A stretch of 64,000 bases of DNA from UBA1444 sp964521625 (GTDB lineage Bacteria > Bacillota > Negativicutes > UBA1444): the NCBI GenBank assembly GCA_964521625.1, contig CAZFSM010000010.1:68979-132978 (forward strand). The letters are read 5' to 3'. Shown piece after piece: positions 33,883 to 41,599 of this stretch. Below the pieces are notes generated by a model. The model was not told where the DNA came from. It searched no databases and was given only the letters and a program-made list of their open reading frames with translations. Position numbers and translations under genes: made by a program. Numbering within the stretch: the first letter of the stretch is position 1; the number at the start of each line of letters is the position of its first letter.

Positions 33883-34307
33883 CCTGTTTGTTCCTCCTGT
33901 TTGCAGGGAGTTAGGTCCCGCAAAGTTTTAGTTTTCATGTATTGTTTGAATTCCGCTGTCATGCGGCCGAGCAATCCGCCAAACAGACACTCGCGGAATG
34001 GACATTCGGTTGTTGGCAATAAGCAACCGGCATCGGCGACGGGTCCTTCGATCGCTTCGAAAATAGCCAGCAGCGAAATCGATGTTCCGCCATCGCCGAG
34101 AACAAAACCGCCTTTGGGACCCCGAGTCGACTTGACCAACCCTGCTTTGGCGAGACGCTGCATGACTTTTGATAAGTGCGCCTCCGAAACCAGAGTGCGT
34201 CCGGTGATTTCCTTTACAGTTAGCGAGCGTCCTGGTGACGCTGCGAGAAGTACCATACTATGGAGCGCCAGCGACGCTGCTTCGGAGATTTGAATGATCG
34301 AAGCCAT
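33879..34307 (-). CDS. Rrf2-family Fe-S regulator
   Basis: 142 residues from the ATG at 34307 behind GAGGTGAGG. Winged-helix domain (ISEAASLALHSMVLLA, HLSKVMQRLAKAGLV, STRGPKGGFVL) followed by three Cys in CLLPTTECPFREC, the usual place for a [2Fe-2S] or [4Fe-4S] cluster in IscR/NsrR. The spacing here is C-x6-C-x4-C rather than the C-x5-C-x5-C of NsrR. First gene of the hcp operon, and a palindrome overlaps its promoter, so an NO- or redox-responsive autorepressor is the simplest reading. Confidence 0.88.
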   Translation of the reverse strand: MASIIQISEAASLALHSMVLLAASPGRSLTVKEITGRTLVSEAHLSKVMQRLAKAGLVKSTRGPKGGFVLGDGGTSISLLAIFEAIEGPVADAGCLLPTTECPFRECLFGGLLGRMTAEFKQYMKTKTLRDLTPCKQEEQTG

Positions 34308-34329
34308 GTCCTCACCTCTTTTCAATATT

Positions 34330-34358
34330 AAGGTACTATAATACCGAAATAATGTCAA
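34330..34358 (-). promoter_or_regulatory. Rrf2/hcp operon promoter with overlapping palindrome
   Basis: On the minus strand TTGACA (34358-34353) is followed after 17 bases by TACCTT (34335-34330). An almost perfect palindrome GGTATTATAGTACC (minus strand, 34345-34332) lies across the end of the spacer and the -10 region, a suitable operator for the Rrf2 protein. The boxes are read by eye; binding is inferred. Confidence 0.5.
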
Positions 34359-34444
34359 GCATGATTTTAATAATTTGCAGGGATTTTTGCGCGCACCGGG
34401 AATAGACAAAGCAGAAGCAATTTTTCAACACAGGGGGCGGCAGT

Positions 34445-35281
34445 ATGAACAAGCAAAAGGTATCAATACCCCAATTAAAGGAGTGGAAAGAACAGGGCCG
34501 AAAAATTCGGATGGTCACAGCTTATGATTACCCCAGCGCACTGTTGGTTGACAGATCGGCGATAGAAGTGATTCTGGTTGGTGATTCGCTGGGCATGGTT
34601 GTGCTGGGTTATGAAGGAACCGTGTCCGTGACGATGGATGAGATGGTGCATCATATCAAACCGGTAGTTCGCGGGGCCCGAAACACTCTGATTGTAGGAG
34701 ACATGCCATTTATGTCCTACAATGTGAGTTTGGAAAAAGCGATGGAAAATGCCGGGCGGTTGATGAAAGAGGGCGGCGCAGACTGCGTGAAACTGGAAGG
34801 CGGGCTGGTGATGGTCCCGGTAGTAAAGGCCCTGGTTGACGGAGGAATTCCGGTGATGGCCCACATTGGTCTGACGCCGCAGACGGCTTCGCAGCTCGGC
34901 GGGTTTAAAGTTCAGGGCAAAGATGAGGCTGCTGCCCAAAGAATGCTGACGGAAGCTTTGAAACTCGAAGAAGCAGGCGCCTTTGCGATTGTTCTGGAAG
35001 CGATCCCGGCGCCATTAGCCAAGCTAATCACGCAAAAAGTAAAAATTCCCACAATCGGCATCGGTGCAGGCGCCGATTGTGACGGCCAAGTTCTGGTGTT
35101 GCACGACATGATTGGGTTGTTCGACCGGTTTGTACCGAAATTCGTCAAAAAATATGCTAATGTCAGTGAAGACATCCTGGTGGCGCTCGATGCTTATGCG
35201 GAGGAAGTTGCGACCGGCAGTTTTCCTGCTGCTGAACACAGTTTCACGATGAAGGATGAAGTGCTGAAAAAACTTTATTAG
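34445..35281 (+). CDS. panB: 3-methyl-2-oxobutanoate hydroxymethyltransferase
   Basis: 278 residues. Makes ketopantoate from 2-oxoisovalerate and methylene-tetrahydrofolate. Motifs: MVTAYDYPSALLVD, VGDSLGMVVLGYEGT (metal-binding Asp), MPFMSYN, GGADCVKLEGG, MAHIGLTPQ, and a C-terminal IGIGAGADCDGQVLVLHDM. Followed by ketopantoate reductase after 26 bases. The remaining pantothenate genes (panC, panD) are not in the window. Confidence 0.96.
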   Translation: MNKQKVSIPQLKEWKEQGRKIRMVTAYDYPSALLVDRSAIEVILVGDSLGMVVLGYEGTVSVTMDEMVHHIKPVVRGARNTLIVGDMPFMSYNVSLEKAMENAGRLMKEGGADCVKLEGGLVMVPVVKALVDGGIPVMAHIGLTPQTASQLGGFKVQGKDEAAAQRMLTEALKLEEAGAFAIVLEAIPAPLAKLITQKVKIPTIGIGAGADCDGQVLVLHDMIGLFDRFVPKFVKKYANVSEDILVALDAYAEEVATGSFPAAEHSFTMKDEVLKKLY

Positions 35282-35307
35282 TAGCAGAAGTCAGGGGGGC
35301 GGCGAGT

Positions 35308-36231
35308 ATGAAGATTGCCGTGATTGGTGCAGGCGCTATGGGGTGCCTGTTTGGAGCTTATCTGACCCAAGCCGGCGAATCAGTGGCTGTCGTAGATATA
35401 TGGCCTGAACATATTCAAGCGATCCAGACGCAAGGCCTCATTCTTGAAGAAGCAAGCGGCGAACAGAACATTCCGCTTGCCGCAACGACAGGGATCGATA
35501 TGCTCGAACCGGTCGATCTGGCAGTTCTGTTTGTCAAATCAGCGGCAACACGATTGGCGACGACAAGTGCGGCGGCGCTCCTGCAACCTGGCGGGCGGAT
35601 ACTGACGTTGCAGAACGGCTTTGGTAATGCAGAAACGATTGCCGAAGTGATCGGCATTGAGCGTGTTTTGGTTGGCACGACGGCGCAGGGGGCGACGCTG
35701 CTTGGTCCGGGCCGTGTCCGTCACGCCGGACAAGGTGATACGCATATCGGTCAACTGGCCGGCGGCGCAGACCCTTTCTGTTATGATGTGGCGATGACTC
35801 TGACGCGTGCGGGACTGCCGACATTTGTCGAAGCAGATGTGCGCGGGCTTGTCTGGGGTAAACTGGTCATCAATGCTGGCATCAATGCTTTGACTGCCCT
35901 GTTGCGGCTGCGTAACGGCCAACTGGCCGAACTGCCGGAAACACGTCAGTTGTTGACTATGGCAGTTGAAGAGGCAGTCCAGGTGGCGAAAGCTGCCGGT
36001 ATTCAGTTGCCATATCCTGACCCCGTGGGAAAAGTACTGTCGGTGGCAATAGCGACAAAACACAACCAATCCTCGATGTTACAGGACATCTTGCGTGGAA
36101 CGCCAACCGAGATTGCGGTGATTAACGGCGCCATTGTCAGAGAAGGCGAACGCCTGGGCGTCGCGACGCCGGTCAATCGAACTCTTGCTTTGTTACTACA
36201 AGCATTGGAGAAAAACCTGTCCACTAGCTGA
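35308..36231 (+). CDS. panE: 2-dehydropantoate 2-reductase
   Basis: 307 residues behind AGGGGGGCGGCG. N-terminal Rossmann nucleotide site VIGAGAMGCLFGAYL; middle VGTTAQGATLLGPGRVRHAG; catalytic Lys in WGKLVINAGINALTAL (about residue 187). Reduces ketopantoate to pantoate with NADPH, the step after PanB. Members of this family are also found as 2-keto-acid reductases in other pathways, but the panB neighbour favours pantothenate synthesis. Confidence 0.9.
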   Translation: MKIAVIGAGAMGCLFGAYLTQAGESVAVVDIWPEHIQAIQTQGLILEEASGEQNIPLAATTGIDMLEPVDLAVLFVKSAATRLATTSAAALLQPGGRILTLQNGFGNAETIAEVIGIERVLVGTTAQGATLLGPGRVRHAGQGDTHIGQLAGGADPFCYDVAMTLTRAGLPTFVEADVRGLVWGKLVINAGINALTALLRLRNGQLAELPETRQLLTMAVEEAVQVAKAAGIQLPYPDPVGKVLSVAIATKHNQSSMLQDILRGTPTEIAVINGAIVREGERLGVATPVNRTLALLLQALEKNLSTS

Positions 36232-36256
36232 CGTACAGAGATAAAAATAGTACAAT
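36228..36256 (+). promoter_or_regulatory. Possible promoter of the TRAP operon
   Basis: CTGACG (36228-36233) overlaps the panE stop; after 17 bases comes TACAAT (36251-36256). A moderate match that could drive the TRAP genes separately from panBE. Confidence 0.35.
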
Positions 36257-36291
36257 TAGCAGAGGAACTCATCGAGAGGGGGAAGATTGTC

Positions 36292-37302
36292 ATGAGGCGG
36301 ACAAGTGTTTTGGGGTTGCTGTTGATGGCAACCTTGCTAATCGGTGGCTGCGGTGGCGACAAAAAAGCCAGTGAGCCAGGCAAAACCGAATTCAAGGCGC
36401 AATTAAAATTGGCAACATTGACTCCGGCCAGTCATACGTACAATCAGGGCGCCAATAAGTTTGCAGAATTAGTTAAGGAACGATCACAAGGCCGGATCGA
36501 GGTCAAGGTTTATCCAGACGGTCAATTGGGCAAGGGTGAAAGGGAACTGCTGGAAGCGATTCAGCAAGGGACGCTGGATATCTATGTCGGGTCAACCGCT
36601 CCGATCAGCGGGTTTAGTCCCTCTATGGGGATATTGGACATTCCGTTCCTACTCAGAGATTATGCACATGCGGACAAAGTGCTTGACGGTCCAATCGGGC
36701 TGGCTCTGCTGAAAGACCTGGAGAAAGCCAACTTAAAAGGATTGGCATTCTGGGAGAACGGGTTCCGCAATCTGACCAACTCCAAAATTGCGGTGAAAGA
36801 GCCGACCGAAGCCAAGGGAATGAAAATTCGCACCCAGGAGAACAAAATCCACCTGACGGCTTGGAAGGCCGCTGGCATCAATCCGGTACCGATGGCCTGG
36901 AGTGAAGTGTACGGCGCTTTGCAGCAAAAAACGATTGACGGACAGGAAAATCCTGTCGCAGTCATTCATTCGGCCAAACTAAACGAAGTGCAGAAATATT
37001 TGTCGATGACACAGCATGTTTACTCGCCGGCTGTTTTAATCGTCAGCGCAAAAAAATGGCAGACCATTCCGCAAGCAGATCAGGACATGTTACTCAAAAC
37101 GGCGCTGGAAGTTGCCCAGTTCGAACGAAAACTCGGTCGAGAGGCTGAAGAAAAACAGGTGGCGGAATTGACGACCAGGGGTATGACGGTGATCAAAGAG
37201 GTGGACAAGGCGGCATGGCAGAAGGCAATGCAGCCGGCGTTCGATGAGTTCTCGAAGCAATTCGGCAAAGAAAAAATCGACGCAATCCTTAGCACAAAAT
37301 AA
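36292..37302 (+). CDS. TRAP transporter substrate-binding lipoprotein (DctP)
   Basis: 336 residues behind GAGGGGGAAG. Lipobox LLIGGCGG, then DctP fold: LKLATLTPASHTYNQGANKF, LVKERSQGRIEVKVYPDGQLG, the family Arg in KGMKIRTQENKIH that contacts a substrate carboxylate, and ALQQKTIDGQENPVAVI. The substrate is thus probably an organic acid. Being lipidated is common for DctP in Firmicutes. It is directly followed by the DctQ and DctM genes. Confidence 0.9.
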   Translation: MRRTSVLGLLLMATLLIGGCGGDKKASEPGKTEFKAQLKLATLTPASHTYNQGANKFAELVKERSQGRIEVKVYPDGQLGKGERELLEAIQQGTLDIYVGSTAPISGFSPSMGILDIPFLLRDYAHADKVLDGPIGLALLKDLEKANLKGLAFWENGFRNLTNSKIAVKEPTEAKGMKIRTQENKIHLTAWKAAGINPVPMAWSEVYGALQQKTIDGQENPVAVIHSAKLNEVQKYLSMTQHVYSPAVLIVSAKKWQTIPQADQDMLLKTALEVAQFERKLGREAEEKQVAELTTRGMTVIKEVDKAAWQKAMQPAFDEFSKQFGKEKIDAILSTK

Positions 37303-37797
37303 GTGGCAGGGCTTAACCGATTCAATACACTGCTATTTCAGATTGCTGAACAGGCAGTCATCTTGTTTATGGGGATCATCGCGCTGGTGATCCCTTATGA
37401 AGTTTTTGGCCGTTATGTGCTGGGCGATATGCCGATGTGGTCCGGCGAAGCGGCGACTTACTCGCTGGTGTGGGTGTCGATGATGGGCGGCGCCGTCGGT
37501 TTACGTAAAGGGGTTCAAGTGGGAATCGACCTGGTTTATGAAAAATTGCCGCCGCAGTTGGCGGCAAAAGTTCGTTTGCTGGGTGCAGTTGTCATGCTGC
37601 TATTTCTGTCGATAATGATTTATTTTGGTTTGCAGCAGACCGGGGACAACTGGCGGCAGATTTCGCCCGCCTTGGGAATTCCCATGGCGGCGCCGTATCT
37701 GGCGCTGCCAACCGGTTTTATTCTGATGTGGTTGTTCACGCTGGAACAAACCTTGATTGCTTTGTGTGGCGCTACACGGGGGAAACACAGATGCTGA
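37303..37797 (+). CDS. TRAP transporter small permease (DctQ)
   Basis: 164 residues from a GTG that follows the DctP stop codon directly. Four transmembrane helices with the family pattern EVFGRYVLGDMPMWSGEAA and SMMGGAVGLRKGVQVGIDLV. It forms the membrane sector with DctM. Overlaps the DctM gene by seven bases. Confidence 0.88.
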   Translation: MAGLNRFNTLLFQIAEQAVILFMGIIALVIPYEVFGRYVLGDMPMWSGEAATYSLVWVSMMGGAVGLRKGVQVGIDLVYEKLPPQLAAKVRLLGAVVMLLFLSIMIYFGLQQTGDNWRQISPALGIPMAAPYLALPTGFILMWLFTLEQTLIALCGATRGKHRC

Positions 37798-39074
37798 CGC
37801 TGTTTATGCTTGCGTTTGTCGGACTGCTGGCGCTGGGAATTCCTGTTTCCGTGGCTCTTGGCGGAGCTGCGATGGCCTATATAATTGCAGATGGTGGATT
37901 GTCCCTGACGTTGCTCGTCCAGACCACGTTCGCCGGCATGGCGTCCTTTCCCTTGCTGGCCGTTCCCTTGTTCATGCTGGCAGGAAACCTGATGAATGAG
38001 GGCGGGATTACTGGTGATCTGGTCCGGTTTGCCCGACTGTCGATGGGGCATATCAGCGGTGGATTGGGTTTGGCGACGATTATGGCAACAGCTATTTTTG
38101 CCGCGATTTCCGGATCGGCGGTTGCGACTGCGGTTGCGATTGGCGCCGTGATGATTCCGGCTATGCGCAATGCGGGCTATGATGATGAAGTATCGGCTGC
38201 GGTGACTGCAACGGCCTCTTGCATGGGGCCAATCATCCCTCCCAGCATTCCGTTCATCCTCTATGGTGTTATCGCCAATGTTTCGATTGGCGCGCTGTTT
38301 TTGGCCGGTGTAATTCCCGGTTTACTGCTGGGGTTGGTGCTGATGGTCTACATGGTTATGGTTGCGCGGCGGCGGGGCTATCCGCGTGAAAATAAGGCCA
38401 CTGGGCGAGAAATCGTTACTGGTGGAATCCGGGCATTACCGGCGTTATTGATGCCTGTGATTATCATGGGTGGCATTCTCGGGGGAATCTTCACGCCGAC
38501 GGAAGCGGCTGGAATTGCTGTGGTATATGCGTTTATCGTAGGCATGTTCTTTTATCGCCGATTGCGATTGTCCCGACTGTCCCCGATTCTGCTTGCCTCC
38601 GGTGTGGAGACGGCAGTGGTAATGTTGCTGCTTGGCTTGTCAGAACCATTTGCCTGGGTAGTTGCAGTTGAACAGATTCCGTTGCGAATTATGGACGTAA
38701 TGACCCAAATATCGACCTCATCATGGGTATTCCTGCTACTGATCAATCTGGCGCTGCTATTGATCGGTATTCCATTGGAAACGGCGCCGGCTTTAACTAT
38801 CGTGACGCCGGTACTGGCTCCGATGGCGGTTAAAATGGGTATCGATCCGATTCATCTCGGTGTGGTCGTCTGTTTCAATCTGGTACTGGGCCTAATCACG
38901 CCGCCTGTAGGCGCTGTGCTGTTTTCCATCTGCGGTATTTCTGGAATATCGTTGGAACGGCTTAGCCGGGGGATATGGATTCCCTTTTTACTGGCTGTGG
39001 GAGTATTATTGATCGTTACCTTTATACCCGCATTGAGCACGTGGTTGCCATCGGTGTTGTTGACTGGAAAATAA
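37791..39074 (+). CDS. TRAP transporter large permease (DctM)
   Basis: 427 residues from the ATG at 37791 behind GGGGGAAA. About 12 helices, with family motifs FPLLAVPLFMLAGNLM, SGSAVATAVAIGAVMIPAM, CMGPIIPPSIPFILYGV and GLITPPVGAVLFSICGI. It is the sodium-coupled transport channel of the TRAP system. The transported acid may be related to the panBE pathway next door, or the operons may be unrelated. Confidence 0.92.
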   Translation: MLTLFMLAFVGLLALGIPVSVALGGAAMAYIIADGGLSLTLLVQTTFAGMASFPLLAVPLFMLAGNLMNEGGITGDLVRFARLSMGHISGGLGLATIMATAIFAAISGSAVATAVAIGAVMIPAMRNAGYDDEVSAAVTATASCMGPIIPPSIPFILYGVIANVSIGALFLAGVIPGLLLGLVLMVYMVMVARRRGYPRENKATGREIVTGGIRALPALLMPVIIMGGILGGIFTPTEAAGIAVVYAFIVGMFFYRRLRLSRLSPILLASGVETAVVMLLLGLSEPFAWVVAVEQIPLRIMDVMTQISTSSWVFLLLINLALLLIGIPLETAPALTIVTPVLAPMAVKMGIDPIHLGVVVCFNLVLGLITPPVGAVLFSICGISGISLERLSRGIWIPFLLAVGVLLIVTFIPALSTWLPSVLLTGK

Positions 39075-39081
39075 CAAATCA

Positions 39082-39125
39082 AAAAGGACCGCTGCGGGAC
39101 TTGCACCCATAGCGGTCCTTTTGGT
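39082..39125. terminator. Bidirectional terminator
   Basis: 12-bp stem (39082-39093 with 39111-39122) flanked by A and T runs, between the TRAP operon and the convergent membrane protein gene. Confidence 0.7.
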
Positions 39126-39139
39126 TTGGCAAGAAAAGT

Positions 39140-39688
39140 TCAAGGTTGTTGAGATTTTTGCAGCGCTATATCGCCGACGAAGGGTAGCTTGTACCACTGG
39201 TTCTGATAAGCCTTTACCATCAACATGATCCAGAGGACCAGCGAGGCTAGGGAGATCAGTCCTGAAATGGCAAACAGCAGCGACCAGAGTCGTAATGCCG
39301 GGAATAGAACCCAAGTCAGCACGAGGTGGAGCACGTGGATTCCACCGAACACCAGGATCGACTGCATCGCATGGAAGCGGACAAAAGGTCGTTTGTCGAT
39401 GAACAGGAAAACCAGTCCGCTGAGCCAGCCAAGAGCATAACACAACAAGCCTGCGATATTTTGTTGCATGCCGGTATCAGCCTGTTGGCCGTAACCAGGT
39501 GGCGGCGGGTAATAACCCGGCGGGGGTGGTGGTTGATAGCCAGGTCCGGGCGGAGGCGGAGGCGGTGCGTACCCTTGTCCGGGTGGCGGTGGCGGATTAT
39601 TACCTGGCGCTGTCATTGGGGAACCGCAACTTCGGCAAAAATTGGCAGTCGCATCATTATCAGTACCGCATCGAACACAATTTGGCAT
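39140..39688 (-). CDS. Zinc-ribbon, Pro-rich DUF4870-like membrane protein
   Basis: 182 residues from the ATG at 39688 behind GGAGG. A zinc ribbon (CVRCGTDN...FCRSCGSPM, residues 4-24) is followed by a Pro/Gly/Tyr-rich linker (about 29-70) and a membrane domain with three helices typical of DUF4870 (FIDKRPFVRFHAMQSILVFG, then WIMLMVKAYQNQWYKLPFVG). Function unknown in the family. Divergent to nothing; isolated between two terminated units. Confidence 0.78.
   Translation of the reverse strand: MPNCVRCGTDNDATANFCRSCGSPMTAPGNNPPPPPGQGYAPPPPPPGPGYQPPPPPGYYPPPPGYGQQADTGMQQNIAGLLCYALGWLSGLVFLFIDKRPFVRFHAMQSILVFGGIHVLHLVLTWVLFPALRLWSLLFAISGLISLASLVLWIMLMVKAYQNQWYKLPFVGDIALQKSQQP
39485..39604 (-). 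repeat. Proline-rich coding repeat
   Basis: Runs of CCG/CCC codons encode repeated PPPPPG-x-GY units in the linker of the zinc-ribbon membrane protein. The low-complexity DNA may be prone to length change. Confidence 0.6.
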
Positions 39689-39807
39689 GTCGATAACCTC
39701 CTTAAAAAAATATAATAGTACCAATACTACTTATACGCTGTTAACAAGTAATATCCTTTTTTTACAAGAAGACAATATGGAAGATTTTACAGAAGATATG
39801 GTGCGGG

Positions 39808-41460
39808 TCAGTCTTGGCAGTTTTTGAACACCAGATTTCCATCAACAAAGGTCAGTAAAACCTGGATATCTTTGAGGGTTGCCGGATCGACTTTGTAAGG
39901 ATCTGCTGATAGAACCACCAGGTCGGCGAATTTCCCGGGCGTCAGCGTGCCTTTTTCTGTTTCAGCGAACTCGGCATAAGCGGCGCCGGTGGTGAAGGCT
40001 TCGATGGCCTGGGCAACGCTGAGTTTTTGTTTCGGAATCCAGCCGTCAGGAAACTGTCCATCGGCAGTAGATCGATTGACTGCGGCATGAATCCCTTGCA
40101 GCGGCGACAATGCCGCGACCGGCCAGTCTGAGCCGCCAGCCAGATGAGCGCCAGCTTCTGCCAGTGAACGGAAAGCGTAGGTCAGTTGACTGCGATCCGG
40201 TCCAATGCTGCGGTCGGCCCAACCGCCATCATCGATCAGATGAGCCGGTTGTATTGATGCAATTACGCCCAGGCGTCCCATCCGAGCAATATCATTTTGT
40301 TTCAGGTGTTGGGCATGCTCAATGCGAAATCTTCGGTCGCGCGGACCATTAGTTTGCGCAACCGACTCGAAGATATCGAGCAGGATCGCATTGGCACGGT
40401 CGCCAATCGCATGGATCGAAACAGGAATTCCCGCCAGGTCCGCTTCGCGGATGCGCCGTTCCATGGATCCTGCGGGGAACATGTCAGGAAGCAGCAGGCC
40501 GCAAGTATCGGGCGCATCGATGTACGGATCAAAAAAGAACGCGGTATGACCGCCGAGCGATCCGTCGGTAAATCCTTTCAATCCGCCAAACCGCAGCCAC
40601 GGATCAGCATGAGGCCCCACGAGGAAAGCTGGCAAATCGTCGCGGCAGCGGTCCCAATCAATTAGTGGCAGCCGGGCAAAGATTCGACAGGTCAATTCGT
40701 TTCGCTGCCGGAAGCGCTGGAATAATGCCCACTCGCTCCAGTTAGTGTTGCCCCAGTCTGTCACATCATGCACTGACGTGACACCCTGAGAGGCAGCTTG
40801 CGCGAGGGCCAGGCGCAGGGCCGACTCCTGCTCGGCGTCGCTGGGTTTGGGCATGGCGGTTTCCAGCAGGCGAATCGCCGCATCTTTCAAGATGCCGGTC
40901 GGATTCCCTGAGGAATCGCGAAAGATTTCACCACCGCAGGGATTGGGTGTGGTTGCATCGATGCCGGCGGCCCGCAGGGCAGCGCTGTTGGCAAGACCAA
41001 TGTGTAAGTCGATCCGGTTCATAAAGACCGGAATGTTGTCGCTGAGGCAGTCGATCCATTCTTTGCAGGGAAGCGGTGCCCCTGGCCATGTTTCCTGGTC
41101 CCAGCCCCCTCCCGTTACCCACTGGCCCTGCTTGGCCAGCGCCACTCGATCAGCGATGCGGCTGATAAATTCAGCAGGCCCATTGCAACCGCGCAAATTG
41201 ACTGATTGCATTGAAAAGCCACCAGCAAGAAAATGGGTGTGTGCGTCGATAAAACCGGGTAGCACCGTTTGGTTGCCGAGATCAATGGCAGGTGAGTTGG
41301 GGATTTCCCGGGCTGCTAAAGCCAGAATGTCCTGATTGGAGCCGAGGGCGAGAATGCGCCCGCCTTTGGCAGCCAGAGCCTGTGCGCGCGGCGCAGCCGG
41401 ATCGAGTGAATAAATGTTGGCGTTGGTAATAACAAGGTCATGAAGGGACTCAATACTCAA
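39808..41460 (-). CDS. YtcJ-like metal-dependent amidohydrolase
   Basis: 550 residues from a TTG at 41460, nine bases after GGAGG. Amidohydrolase-superfamily motifs in order: VLPGFIDAHTHFLAGG (metal site), GGLKGFTDGSLGGHTAFFF, VSIHAIGDRANAILLD, RFRIEHAQHL, and LAGGSDWPVAALSPLQG with the catalytic Asp. The C-terminus returns to the beta-sandwich (GTLTPGKFADLVVLS). Members hydrolyse N-acyl or imide bonds of varied small molecules; the substrate is unknown. No signal peptide. Divergent from the 5'-nucleotidase gene. Confidence 0.88.
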   Translation of the reverse strand: MSIESLHDLVITNANIYSLDPAAPRAQALAAKGGRILALGSNQDILALAAREIPNSPAIDLGNQTVLPGFIDAHTHFLAGGFSMQSVNLRGCNGPAEFISRIADRVALAKQGQWVTGGGWDQETWPGAPLPCKEWIDCLSDNIPVFMNRIDLHIGLANSAALRAAGIDATTPNPCGGEIFRDSSGNPTGILKDAAIRLLETAMPKPSDAEQESALRLALAQAASQGVTSVHDVTDWGNTNWSEWALFQRFRQRNELTCRIFARLPLIDWDRCRDDLPAFLVGPHADPWLRFGGLKGFTDGSLGGHTAFFFDPYIDAPDTCGLLLPDMFPAGSMERRIREADLAGIPVSIHAIGDRANAILLDIFESVAQTNGPRDRRFRIEHAQHLKQNDIARMGRLGVIASIQPAHLIDDGGWADRSIGPDRSQLTYAFRSLAEAGAHLAGGSDWPVAALSPLQGIHAAVNRSTADGQFPDGWIPKQKLSVAQAIEAFTTGAAYAEFAETEKGTLTPGKFADLVVLSADPYKVDPATLKDIQVLLTFVDGNLVFKNCQD

Positions 41461-41599
41461 AACGGGAGACCTCCTACTGAAGAATTATTTGCGAAAAAAG
41501 TCTGTGCCAATCGTTATAGGCAGGAAATTAGCAGTAGACCGTGGAAAGAAATATCTCAATCAACTCATTATAACGCGGACAAACCGGGGAGGGAATTAC

